A DNA stretch of 64,000 nt, taken from positions 76,677,001 through 76,741,000 of the forward strand of contig CM032229.1 of the NCBI GenBank assembly GCA_019009955.1, in the 5' to 3' direction. The translations under genes were made by a program, and so were the position numbers. Below are positions 36,528-47,302 of this stretch, piece after piece (position 1 is the first letter of the stretch; every line of letters starts with the position of its first letter). Under the pieces are notes generated by a model. It was given only the letters and a program-made list of their open reading frames with translations, was not told the origin of the DNA and made no database searches. This DNA comes from Riptortus pedestris (taxonomy: Eukaryota; Arthropoda; Insecta; Hemiptera; Alydidae).

Positions 36528-37176
36528 CTGTTAACGCTCTAGCGGTCGTAATTTTTGTTTGATCGTTACGAAACTCGATATTTAACCGTTTTATGTAAAA
36601 AGACAGATCAAGTTCGTTAATGGCTGAAATCGTACCAGTGGGAGGGGGATTTAGAGGGGGGATTTTTGAGAATTCGAAATATCTCCGTTATTATGCATCG
36701 GATCGAAAATGTGTATAGAACCAATCTTATTGCAAATTAAATTTACTATAAATATTGTTATATACACTTATTCTCTATCTTGAATATTAACAGAGATATT
36801 TGCATTTTCATGAAGTCTGTGGTCGGGTGTTGTTCGGGTTAGTTCGGCCGTTTTCGGCTCTGGCGGAAGCTTCTAACCTAACCTGGCCTTTCTAACCTTA
36901 CCTAACCTTCTTTACTTTGTGAGATTTATGCAAATACGTTCTGTTCATCCGCCCCCCCCCCTTCTTTAGTTCTTGGACTACTAAAATTTGAGTTATTAAA
37001 ATATAAGTTATTCTTACAATTCAGAAGCCGTTTCAGTTGGGAATTTATTTTAATTAACTAAAAGATTTCTCATTATCTAATCACAGTGGTATTGTGTTAT
37101 CAGTATGCAGATTTCTCTATTGTAAAACTTCACAGGGGAAATCTGCTTAGTTTACGCAGCCCCTGCGTGACGGACT
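36359..37176 (-). mobile_element. HLE1 copy, complete, type-2 interior, sister of 31-kb copy
   Basis: Termini TTTTTAGCAGATTTCCCTTCAGGG and CGCAGCCCCTGCGTGACGGACTT are present. The TA array at 36491-36523 is only 33 bp, against 88 bp in the copy at 31116-31989. The rest aligns closely, and the ~215 bp before the 5' end looks identical. The poly-C in ATCCGCCCCCCCCC is two bases longer here. Confidence 0.88.
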
Positions 37177-37370
37177 TTGTTATAGTTCTTTGTTTAAACA
37201 TTCCCCAACATGTTTCTTCTTCCTTCAGAGACAATTTCCAATTTTTGACTGCAAATGAATTAAGATTCATTTGCAGTCGAGTTTGCACAGAATGACTGTT
37301 CTGTGCCAAATGCCCACCTTGCTTCAGTTTCATTAGTGTCATTAATAATTTATCGTTTTTCGATCTCCTT

Positions 37371-37490
37371 GGGCAATAAGAATTTATTTAGTGACAACTA
37401 ACTCAATAAAGTCCATGGCTAGAAAAGGGTGGTAACTTATAAATAACCCGGTTGCAATTTGCCCTTGTAGCAAAAAAAGTGGGTGTTAAT
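37371..37490 (+). mobile_element. tSINE copy 5, 3' part with deletion
   Basis: From GGGCAATAAGAATTTATTTAGTGACAA through GGCTAGAAAAGGGTGGTAAC and ATAACCCGG to GTGGGTGTTAATG. The segment between TCAATAAA and the CCCACCCTGG block is shortened, and the tRNA-like part is absent. Confidence 0.75.
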
Positions 37491-37679
37491 GATTAAAAAC
37501 ATGTCACTTCTAAACTGAATACAAGTTATTTTTATAACAATACATTCAAATAGTGTTGTGAGTGTATTGGCCTTCAACGATATTAAGCAATTCCTCTTTA
37601 TACAAAAGTATACTTCTTGTAATCAAAAAAACCAAAGGGGGTTATCACTGATCATTTGCTTTTTAAAATGCTTCGTTAG

Positions 37680-38125
37680 AAAGGCACGTGTAGGGCAAAT
37701 ACCGGGGGGCGTGCAACTTCACCCGCGTGGACAAACACATAAATGCCATAACTTTCCACGTTCCAACCCCTAAATCCGACCCTCACCTTGTTGACATGCT
37801 GACAAGCCCTACGGCTGGCGGCGGTGATTGCTGTTTATCGATTGCCATTGTGATCGATTCTCGGACTGGAGATCGTGGGGCAACAATACTGCCTTGTTAG
37901 AAAGGGGGGGTCCCCTTGGAAACCACCTTCCATCTCCTACGATCTGGTAATTGGGAGATGGAGGAACGGCAAGAGTGAAGTAATAGGATGACTAATCCTG
38001 ACGACCTTGTGCTGTCCTTAGGGCTTGATGAGCTCTGTCCCATCCCTTGTCTTTCCGATGACTGTTGACCGGGGGAGGCAAGCTTGGGGAGGGATCGTCA
38101 ACTCATAAACCAGGGGGAAACCGAC
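37680..38125. other. GC-rich island of unknown origin
   Basis: About 445 bp with markedly higher GC than the window. It includes GGGGGGCGTGCAACTTCACCC, ACGGCTGGCGGCGGTGATTG, an inverted pair CATCTCCTACGATC / GGGAGATGG and CCGGGGGAGGCAAGC. No reading frame is long or familiar. It has the look of a GC-rich interspersed element (for example a LINE 5' region), but I cannot name it. Confidence 0.4.
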
Positions 38126-41100
38126 CACTAACAAGATTTTGTCTCTTACTACACGTATTTACCAAACAGATTTATAACAGAAAAATATTGATAAAGAGAA
38201 GTATTTAGCAAAAAATATTGAAAAAAGTTTCCTTGGTTATAGTGCAGCAGTATTGCCCAGCACAATAACAACTCTAACCTAACCCCTACTAGCTGCCACC
38301 CGGTCTCAGTGACAGTGTTGCCATAAACTGTTTAAAGTGAAATAATTGCTCTAAATGTAAAGTGTGTACACTGCGAGCAACCTCGCAATTACCTTTTAGT
38401 TCAGTGTGAAAATTAATAGCGTACCTCACAGTTGTGTTCATTAGTGATCTGTTGCTTTTGTGCAAACTCTGCTTCAATTCGTTTGTTATTATTTGTCCAA
38501 AGACTTATTATTTTGTGTTCTTCATTTGTTTCATTTTTCGAACAGTGTACATTTTTTTTTTTTATAAATTATAGTGGACTTATTACTTTCAAGTTTCATT
38601 ATTTTATGTAATAAAAAACCGCCCATTAAAATAGCATTCAAAAAGATCGCGTGATTTTCTTTTGAAGTACTGAATCTTAAATAAAAACGGGAGGCCTAAG
38701 GACAATTTCCATAATGCAATCTTACTTAGTTTTATAATAAAGTGTTAATGAAATGATGAGAAATTCGCAAATGTTTAATGAACGTAGTCTGCATTCGAGA
38801 GAGACAAAATAGCACCTCGCTGATGATTCTCTGAGCCTCCCTCAATACTTCCATTGATAACTATCTTGTACCCAAATGAATAAGAAAGAAAAATTTAATT
38901 CCGAAAACTCAGCATAATTCGTATCATTTTCAAACGCTTATTTCTCAAAAACTAAACAATTCAAGGATCCATAAAATGAGACAATATTTTTAGTGACATA
39001 TCAGCTCTAATATTTTCAATGGGAAAAAGGAAATATTAGGGCGGAAATGTTGCAATCCATTCACGCCAATTTATCAGGTTACCGAACCTAGATCTAAAAT
39101 ATAAAATGAAAGCCTATATTCTAAATTTCAAAGGAACAGACTCAAATTGTCAATATTTTATATCTACTATGTGCAAAAGGAGCTCTTCCCGGAAACTAAC
39201 TAACTGTCCTGACTCCTCGGACACTTAAAAAGAAAAGAATAATCCCAAGGCTCAGTAGAGTAACCCGAGTTACCGTTGATTCCTGCATGAGACTATTACA
39301 AAATGAAATTATATAGGAGAATAGAGAATTATTATCCGAATTCGCTTGAACTTGATGGGTCACTATTTTCTAACATATACGTCAAGATTCATGAAGATTT
39401 CATAAATCTCATCATGAGAGTTCTTCATCACAGACCCCGTGCCAATGGCATCTACTAAACTTTGAAAATTCGGTTTAATCTCCCAATTTGAACCTCGCGA
39501 TGAAGAATGTAAGATGGATGTTAAAACTGAATATTAGATAGAAATTACCTATATTACCTTTATCTTTCGCTTCTCAAGCGAATAGATCTTCTCAAGGATA
39601 TACATTTAGACATTTTAGCGAACATAAACAACGGCGTTAATTGACTAAATCGTTCAATGGCGTAGACCGATTGTGGATGATTTACGGAGCGTATCTAGAA
39701 AAGAGTTTAAATTTGGATGAACAGGAACCACTTCACAAGCAACTTATATCTCAGCAAGGTAGGGCAATAAAGTGTTGTTTCAAGAATGAATAACAGTTTA
39801 TACAAATCAAACTAACTAAAAACTCCGAATAATATATACATGACTCCAATAGCGATCATTAAATTTGCAGTTTGGAAGATTAAGAATTTCTGCATTAGTA
39901 AGTCTGTCAACTTTGAAAACTATAATTAATTCAGCCAATTAACAAGTATAAACGGAAACATTTCGTAAATCCAAACACAAATGCAATTTACAATATTACA
40001 CATTATAGGCTGAAGAGGATAAAAGAGTGAAAAAACCGAGGCTACGGCAGAGAAAAAAAAATCAGCGGTCGTATTTATTTTAAAGCCCTGTCATCAATTT
40101 TTTCCGTTTTTAAACCAGAATTTTAATTAATGACCGTTCGCACTCAGTTTTATATTATAAGTAAAATAGAGTGAACGTGAGAGGCGGGAGGGTGGCATTA
40201 AAAGGGTAATTCTGTGAGTAAAATAATGGGGAAGGAACGACCATTACAAGCGATATCATCAGTGTTTTAAACGTAAAATACTCCATTTGTTATCACTGTC
40301 TTTTTCTACGTCAGCTCTTGAAAAGCCCATCGAATCTATAGATTGCCCCAAGGCAAATATTTTTTCCCGACTGACAGCGGCTTTCAAAGTTATAAAATGT
40401 TATTTATTGCCTGATTGCTGGCTCAACGCTGAAAATCGCCCGTCTATTGGCTAAAATCACCTTTTCAACACAAAACGTGAGGTAAATTTATTTCATGTGA
40501 TATATATAATAATCTCTAAAGACCTTAGTTTAGTAAGAGAGATTTATTTTGATATTACAATTTTGTCATTAAGGTTAAAAGTGGTACTTCAGTGACTAGG
40601 TTAATGTATTTCATAATTGTATTAATATGATAATAGGACATACACGTTAATAATACTTGACAGCTTCAGCAAACGTATTGTGTAACACAAAGAAGAGTAA
40701 TATAACAGAAATTAATAAAGGTATGAATGCCAACCCAAGACCTTCCAGTATTATTAATATGGATATAAAACTAGAGTAGTTTTTTCCCCGCAAATCTAAA
40801 AATACTTCGAATATTGAGCGCTCGTGTTTTTAATGTAACTTTTTTCAGGTTAAACGTTGCTAACGATAATTAAATCTCATAAAATAATGCATTATATTTA
40901 AAAATGTTTGCAAACACACACTTGTAAAACGAAAACAAAAATTTACCTCATCCAGGCAGGAACCTAGAGCTTTAAAAATAGCAACGGAGTATAAGCATAA
41001 ACCTCTTCGTAAGCCAGCAAAGTATCTTTAAGATTCTTTGCTTGAGATAATATTTCTAGCCGTTGAGCCATGGGATATGATATGTGAGGAAAATGTGCAC

Positions 41101-41339
41101 AAGAATGAAAAATTTATTTATTTAAAGTGTTCTGCTTTCTAGCAAAAGATACCTTGCCTTTCATATATGAAAACATATTTCAGTGTTTAGCAATTCTGTA
41201 TAACTGTCTTAATACACTGTAATACATTGTTTGAGGTTCAACTAATACAGATTTGTTTTGTTTTCCATGGCTTCAAATTGAACTTATATAATCCTGTGTC
41301 GTTTATATATGTGAATATGGTATATACGCGGTGTATATA
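38126..41339. other. Long AT-rich stretch, no gene seen
   Basis: 3.2 kb without a recognised repeat or a frame of note. A patch at 38800-39500 is less AT-rich and might be unique sequence. Confidence 0.45.
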
Positions 41340-41537
41340 CTATTTACGATCACTCAGCAGCTCTGTAAAGTCACCTAGAATGTCGAGGTTAAGACGTTTT
41401 CTGTAGTGTGCATATACTAATTTTGGGTGACTTTCTCTTCTATCATTGTTATATATGGCTGACCATTCAGTCTCTTTTATTTGTCGTGAATTGATTACTG
41501 TGAGTACAGTCAATTTTTGAAAATTTACAATGGTCAC
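41340..41537 (-). CDS. Weak candidate exon, unknown protein
   Basis: A 65-codon minus-strand frame whose 3' two thirds has protein-like composition: ETEWSAIYNNDRRESHPK, then LVYAHYRKRLNLDILGDF. It contains a dibasic RKR. A possible 3' splice site (CACAG, just before TAATCAATTC) and a possible 5' splice site (GATC/GTAAAT) would bracket about 155 bp in frame. Both splice sites are poor, no partner exon fits, and I recognise no family. It could be chance. Confidence 0.15.
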   Translation of the reverse strand: MTIVNFQKLTVLTVINSRQIKETEWSAIYNNDRRESHPKLVYAHYRKRLNLDILGDFTELLSDRK

Positions 41538-42327
41538 TGCGCCTTAGTTAAATCAAAAATTTATAATTTTACCATGTGTATTTCTGGCAAAATGATCCTC
41601 TTGGGGAATGGATAAACAATTTTTATTTACACGGTTATTTCCGTATGGAAAATAATTAGAATGTAAAATGATGAACAGCTGAAATAAAATAATCCTTCGC
41701 TGCCTTTCTCAGTACCATGAAATGTATTTAGATATTATAATAAAAAAAAAAAAAACCAAAAGACATTTTTATATACGAGTATTTACTGCATTAATTAAAG
41801 ATGCTTTTGTATTATCTAGAAATCATTGCTTGCTAAAGATTTATAAGTCATCACAAATTTATATGGTGTTGGATAAATTATTCTATTTCTAAAGGCAAAA
41901 CAAAGACCGATGGTTTCGTGAAAATTTAACGCTAAAGATAAAACGAGATAACGGGAGAACGGACACAGTGAGAGAACCATTACAGAGAATATGAGAACAA
42001 TGAAGGAAACTCCAGCAATGGTTTCCATTCAAGACTGTGCAAATGATTTAACAAACAACGTTGGTGAATCAATTACTGCTGGTTGACCATGCTGCAAACA
42101 TTTAAAAAAAAAAAAGAAATAGAAATCATACATTACAAAATTGGTATGAATATGCTTTTCTCAGAAAGGTGCGGTATTCACTGACAAGTTAATAGGAATT
42201 TGTAAAGCATATAAATGATTAATAAAAAACCCTAAAAATCGAGTAGGCAATTTTTGGATCGTGGCTTCGTTTTGGTCTGTGTAAATATATCACGGAAGGC
42301 TTTGCCCTTTTTAGGCTTCACAGCATT
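41538..42327. other. Non-coding stretch, no gene supported
   Basis: It holds A-runs near 41744-41755 and 42103-42114, and a minus-strand frame (41816-42028) with a hydrophobic start that is discussed among the rejected items. Confidence 0.4.
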
Positions 42328-42649
42328 ATCAGCAGATTGAACATAAACATAAATCAGCTATTGATTTTGTACGATATGGCGCGATTTTTGAAAAATCTCT
42401 TCAAATGCCCTTTGATCCTAGGAGAGAGGACGAAAATGAGGACTGTTCAAAATTACATGTGTGTGTATTTTATCTATTAAGACTCTATTGTTTGTCAAAT
42501 AATTCCAAACTCGATATATAAAAGTAAGGCCAAGTTCACAGCTGAATACGTACCGGGGGGGGGGGGGAGGGAGAGGAGAGTAGGGTTCAGAGTGAGGGAA
42601 AATACAAAAATTCTAAATATCGTAGTTATCATGAGATATATTACTTGTT
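42328..42649 (-). mobile_element. HLE1 remnant, TA array missing
   Basis: TCAGCAGATTGAAC, CAGCTATTGATTTTGTACGATATGGCGCGATTTTTG, GAGGACGAAAATGAGGACTGTTCAAAATTACA, then (without a TA array) AACTCGATATATAAAAG, a G13 run at 42557-42569 and AAATATCGTAGTTATCATGAGATAT. The order is that of HLE1 read backwards. The copy is interrupted at the TTAA where the piggyBac-like element begins. Confidence 0.7.
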
Positions 42650-42653
42650 TTAA

Positions 42654-43592
42654 TACTCAGTAGTCGCGCCTGATCTGTGAGATCGCTGATAGCTTCCATA
42701 TTCTATTGGCAGACACCCTTTGCGAAGGGACTGGTGCCGTGCTTCCTATCTTGCTAGAAGGGGGTGCCGAGCCTAGCTAGACTAGTTCAGACCTTCAAGC
42801 ATTTAACATAGAGTCGTCAGACTATGATCGATCTCCTAGATACAGCGCGACCTCTCCTGTAAGTTTTTGTGTTTATTTTATAATGATTTTCCTTCATTGT
42901 AAATCGATCTAAAACAATACTTTAAAACATTAACTAAGTTAATTAAATACTAAATGAACTAAGTAAATTAAAATATTTTTTAGCAATAATAATGATAGTA
43001 AATTTATTTTGTTAAACTGGAGGGAGAAGATCTCTGAGATACAGCGCGACCACTTTTGTTTTAAATTAATACAAAATTTATTAATTTGTAATTGTGATTT
43101 TAAATGGTGAATTGTATTTGATCCAGAACAAAAATGTCTTCCCCAAGCGTTTTTTATGATGTTACAAATGATGAAGATGTGGAAAAAAATGCATAGAGTA
43201 TTATTTGAGATAGACGTGGATGAAGAAAGTGGTGGTGTACATCACATTCCTCCTGCTGTAGAATATGAAATAGGAGATGAAAACCTGGATACAGGTGAAG
43301 AAAACAAAATTGAAGAAAGACAAGGTAATTCGGAAATACAAACTCAGAAGAATGAAAAGTAATGAATCTACAATGAAAAAAGCCTGCTTTGTCAATATAG
43401 AAGACTGATTTTGTATAAAAGTATATTATACTTGTTTCCAATCATTTCTGTTATTTTAATTAATGTTTTTTGTCATAAAATAAATTTATTCGTAAATAAC
43501 AGTATTTTTCTTTAATTCCCTTTCCAATGTTGCAGTTTAAGGTTATACTATTACTGGGATTGAAATGCGATCTGACAGATACTACTGGAGTG
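42654..43592 (+). mobile_element. piggyBac-like element, internally deleted
   Basis: TTAA flanks the element at 42650-42653 and 43593-43596. Terminal inverted repeats are TACTC-AGTAGT...TGATCTGTGAGATCGC on the left and CACTCCAGTAGT...TCTGTCAGATCGC (minus strand) on the right. A subterminal motif, GATACAGCGCGACC, occurs twice (about 42840 and 43039). TTAA duplications are the mark of piggyBac insertion. The N-terminal part of an acidic ORF remains at 43134-43362, but the catalytic DDD core is gone. The termini are not the canonical CCY... of classic piggyBac, so the assignment is provisional. Confidence 0.5.
43134..43362 (+). pseudogene. Acidic N-terminus of a putative piggyBac-like transposase
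   Basis: From an ATG at 43134 the frame reads MSSPSVFYDVTNDEDVEK and then hits stops. A second frame (from about 43187) continues RVLFEIDVDEESGG and on to a stop after QTQKNEK, so one frameshift seems to have split a single acidic leader. Acidic, serine/glutamate-rich N-termini are common in piggyBac transposases. No catalytic aspartate region or C-terminal cysteine cluster follows. It sits inside TTAA-flanked inverted repeats, which is the main support. It could alternatively be a random acidic frame. Confidence 0.4.
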
Positions 43593-43596
43593 TTAA

Positions 43597-43823
43597 ACAC
43601 GTTTTAACTCCAAATACTAGTCATCACCAACTGTAATTATTGGTAAATAATAAAAGAATACATTATGAGACATTTTATTCCATGCTTACATACCAAATAT
43701 TGTTTTCGATAGGTCTTTACGTGTGATATAAATTAATTCTTTATGTGATGACGTTATCAAATAGCATTTTATGTTCTTGGCTAGAAAATGTTTATTCGAG
43801 CAATACGTACTATAGACATACAA

Positions 43824-43824
<1 letters not shown>
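43597..43824. other. Short spacer, no feature
   Basis: Nothing recognisable was found here. Confidence 0.4.
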
Positions 43825-43881
<57 letters not shown>

Positions 43882-44591
43882 CTGATACTACTCTAGCAGT
43901 CACAATTATCACAATTATTGTTTAATTGTTTCAAAACTCGATATTTAGTCGTTTTATGTAAAAAGAAAGATCTAGTTCGTTAACGTCCGAAATCGGACCA
44001 GGGGGGAGGGTTAGGGGGGGGGGAGAATTTTTCAAATTTGAAATATCACCGTTACTATACGTCGGATCGAAAAAATGTTTAGAATCAATGTTATAGCAAA
44101 TTAAATATACTATAAATATTATTATCTATCTTGAATATTAACCGAGATATTTGCATTTTCCAGTTTTCAGCCTTCAGCAAACCCCCACTTCTACTCATGT
44201 TACATAAACAATATTCGGTTATCTAATAAACCACATCATTTGAAGCTTAAATACCAAATATTGGTTTCCGTAGACATTAATTATACGAGATACATGGAAA
44301 TATGTTCTGGTGACCCCCCCCCCCCTCGATAGTTTTTGGACTAGTAAAATTTGATTGATTGAAATAAAAAATATTCTGATTCATAATAAATTATATATTA
44401 CAGTAATTGTTTTTCTTTCCGGTAAGAAGTTGGCAGAACTGTTTGTTTACATTTCAGATGCTTTACGTCGGGAGGTTTCTTATTATCGTTTGTATTTATT
44501 CACTTTATATTCATGGTGATGTTGTGTAGATTTATATGTTGTTAAACGTGGGAAATCTTCTTAGTTTACGCAGCCCCTGCGTGACGGACTT
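43825..44591 (-). mobile_element. HLE1 copy, broken at TA array, type-1 interior
   Basis: It begins on plus with the TA array (43825-43876) followed by TTTGTCTGATACTACTCTAGCAGTC and CTCGATATTTAGTCGTTTTATG. It includes G-rich and C-rich homopolymers (about 44014-44022 and 44316-44327) and TTTCCGGTAAGAAGTTGGCAGAACTGTTTG (type-1). It ends CGCAGCCCCTGCGTGACGGACTT. The 3' terminal part beyond the TA array is missing, as in the copy at 8993 but on the opposite side. Confidence 0.82.
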
Positions 44592-44819
44592 TTTTATTTT
44601 CACCTAAAGAGAACGCAAAAAATTTGCCTCTAATGATTGAACTTATTCAAGGTGCAAATTTCAAAATATCGACAATTAACGTGAAGTGAAAGCATTAGGA
44701 AGTGGAGTTTTGATAAAGATTTAGGAGTATCCCGAAAACTGTCCTTTAGTTGGTGACTACTTGAACGTGGAAAATGACTTCATAATGACCGTTTCATATG
44801 ACAAATTACAGGCTATTCA

Positions 44820-45240
44820 AGTTGAGGCAGGAGTTACAGGCTCCCTGCCTCACACACCCAGCTCACAAAGGGCAGGCACACGCTACTCACAATGGCAGAC
44901 CCTCTCCTTAGCTCGTCAGCCAACCTCAATCCCAATTAATATCCATCCACCGTGCTACCCCATTCAATCTTCATCAGGATTCGAACCCTTGCCGCGGGAG
45001 AGCGTGATTAGTTATAGCCCTTGGGGATCGGCCCCTCTAATGCATGTCTGCCATTTGAATATGTATTACACGGTGGCAGAGGAAGAAGCCGCCGGCTTGT
45101 TACGACGGCAGACCTTGATATTGTAATTCGCTAGTACTTCCCCAACCCACAGGTGGCATGGAAATGCTGTCTTCTTGATAGATAGCATGTAGAGGGGAAG
45201 CAGGAGACGAGGGGGAGTGGGGCTTGCTTGCTAACATATA
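44820..45240 (-). repeat. GC-rich element with a perfect Pol III B box
   Basis: Read on the minus strand, 44977-44987 is GGTTCGAATCC, an exact Pol III B box, in a GC-rich block unlike its surroundings (CTGCCTCACACACCC, GAAGCCGCCGGCTTG). It could be a second tRNA-related SINE family. A convincing A box and tail were not found, and it does not match tSINE. The 121-codon plus frame through it is not recognised. Confidence 0.4.
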
Positions 45241-46017
45241 CACCACATACTACAACAAACAGTCAAAACATTGTGGCAACCTAACAATAATCCCCTAATA
45301 AACATAACATAAACATCCTAACGAACCAAAACATAGTATGCAATTCCACATACTCTTAAACAAAGGTAATTAAAATTTATTTATCGCATCTAAATGCCAC
45401 AAAACTGGAACATATCTAAAACCAGACATTGCTAATCTTACCTGTTTGTATTTAAATATTTTCTAGTATACATACAAGATACATACTCGAACAAAACATG
45501 AGGATTTTACTGGTATCATTATGAATATATAAGATATTTGAGTATATATTTTGATTGTTAAAGATTAGTTATGAAGTTAAACTAATAAAAATTTCTTATA
45601 TTAAGTTGTATATCCGAGAGTTATTTACGTAATAAAAAGTAAACCAGGATATGTCTGTTGTATATGTATATGTCATTAAAAAAAATATAATATTGAAAAT
45701 TGGACTGTTAAAGGTTTACTTTTTGGATCAAACTAAGGCTACCGCACGTTATCTGGAAGTTCTTGGTATAAAGAAAGAATAAGTAAGAAAGAGATAGTAG
45801 TAAGATGTCTACTAAGATACTAAAGCATCTGTCAGGATAATAAACTTTAGACTCCCGCTGATCCACAAGCAGTGTGACAGTAGCGCACTGACTTAGCGTT
45901 CTCACGAACTAATAAACTAATATTATCCCATGGTGGGGATCGAAACTGCACCTATTTTTATCTTCAGCTTGCTGGCGGTAGTGGTAGATGTACTCAGGCC
46001 GGCCACCGCCTCCCCAC
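45241..46017. other. Non-coding stretch, no gene seen
   Basis: AT-rich. The last 110 bases (about 45900-46015) are GC-richer, without a recognised family. Confidence 0.4.
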
Positions 46018-46375
46018 TTATATATATATATTATATAGCGTTTACCAACTGTACTCATTAGGTTAAGTAATAAAAAAAAAAGATTAGGTTCGTTAATGGC
46101 GAATATTAGAACAAGGCAAGTGTAAGTTTAAAGAACAGATGAAATAGGAAATTATACTGATAACCGTTATTACGAGACGAATCAAAATATGATATATGAA
46201 CAAACTCGTTTTAAATTTAATACTCTACAATTACCCACATTTTTCCCTGACCCCAAAAATTAACGGCGGTATTTGGAATTTTTCAGTTTTCATCATTTTG
46301 CAAGCCCTCATTCCAATTCATCTCAAATTAACAATACAATATGAATAGCCAAACTCTTTATCCATACTTGAATAC
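46018..46375 (-). mobile_element. Strongly diverged HLE1 remnant
   Basis: A short TA array is followed by AGATTAGGTTCGTTAATGGC, ACCGTTATTACGAGACGAATC, ATTAACGGCGGTATTTGGAATTTTTCAGTTTTCA and CAAGCCCTCATTCCAATTCATCTC. These align loosely with HLE1 read backwards. Both ends are lost. Confidence 0.55.
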
Positions 46376-47210
46376 ACCGTGTTGCTTCCATTGGTCCTTT
46401 GCAGTGTCAGATACAAGTATTAATATACGGTGAGACAACATCGATTCATCAAATGATCGAGAGGGCCCAAGGTAAATATAATGTGCATAAAAATCTTGTA
46501 TCTCTTAAATGCGGTGGATTGAAACATTTTTATGTATCTAAACATAATAATTTACTAAAATTGTTGTTAATCGCAGTTTTTTGTAATTCATGCAGGCTTC
46601 AGTTCTCGCCACATTTCTATACTATGCGAAATTGATTTATATAAAGAGTTCTTTCATTGAATCTATATGCTGTAGAAGGATTTCGTTTCCCTAATCCTTC
46701 AGGTTCTTTGCACATGTGCGTGGGTAATTTCCAATTTGGTTCCTGCCTGCCGACGCCTTAATTTACTGAAATACTTCCCAGAAGGTGGTATAGGCATGAT
46801 ATTATGCAAAGTAAAGCCAGCCATAAGGCCTATATCTCCTTAGTGGAGGGTCCCAAGTGTTATAACCGAATTTTAATTTGTTTCCCTCCTGTTTTACTGC
46901 ATCAATGTTTAGCAGGGGGGGACTTCCGCCACCCCTCCGTTTATAAATTTGATTTTCGAAGTCTTCCTCAGGAAAATATCCCCCACCCTCCGCCTCCGTA
47001 ATTGTTTGCTTATGAGTTTGTACAAAATTATGGTTTTGTAATTTTCTTCTTAGCAGAAGTAATATAGCCTTAAGCTAACGGTCTCAATTAAACAAGTTTA
47101 TTCTTTTCCTTAAAATCTCCACAGAGATGAATTCTTAATGTATGCTGAATATTATTATAGGCTACTAATATTCTAGATATTAAAATACGAGGTAAATTAT
47201 CCATACATAT
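46376..47210. other. Non-coding stretch, no gene supported
   Basis: A frame at 46804-47001 ends in a proline run from C-rich sequence, and no domain was recognised. Confidence 0.4.
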
Positions 47211-47236
47211 ATGCGCGCGCGTGTGTGTGTCAGTAT

Positions 47237-47299
<63 letters not shown>
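47211..47299. repeat. Compound microsatellite (GC)n(GT)n...(TA)n
   Basis: GCGCGCGC and GTGTGTGT at 47212-47230 are followed by CAGTATGACA and about 60 bp of TA (47240-47299). There are no HLE1 flanks. Confidence 0.88.

Positions 47300-47302
<3 letters not shown>

Noticed and set aside
36838..36913. Repeated CCTAACCTAACC-like text in the HLE1 copy
   Set aside because: It looks like an arthropod telomere relic (CCTAA), but the units are irregular, and the segment belongs to the type-2 HLE1 interior shared with 31.7 kb.
37086..37342. Opposing ORFs at 37086-37295 (+) and 37130-37342 (-)
   Set aside because: Both start inside the HLE1 5' end and run into flanking sequence. There is no domain and no support.
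41816..42028. Minus-strand ORF beginning METIAGVSFIVLIFSVMVL, like a signal peptide
   Set aside because: I tested it as a first exon joined to the candidate exon at 41340-41537. The nearest donor-like GTAATG is in phase 0, while the acceptor needs phase 1, and no better donor fits. Hydrophobic starts are common by chance in AT-rich DNA.
44761..45126. 121-codon plus-strand ORF
   Set aside because: It lies across the GC-rich block with a Pol III B box on the other strand. The peptide has no recognisable domain, and high GC makes long frames likely.
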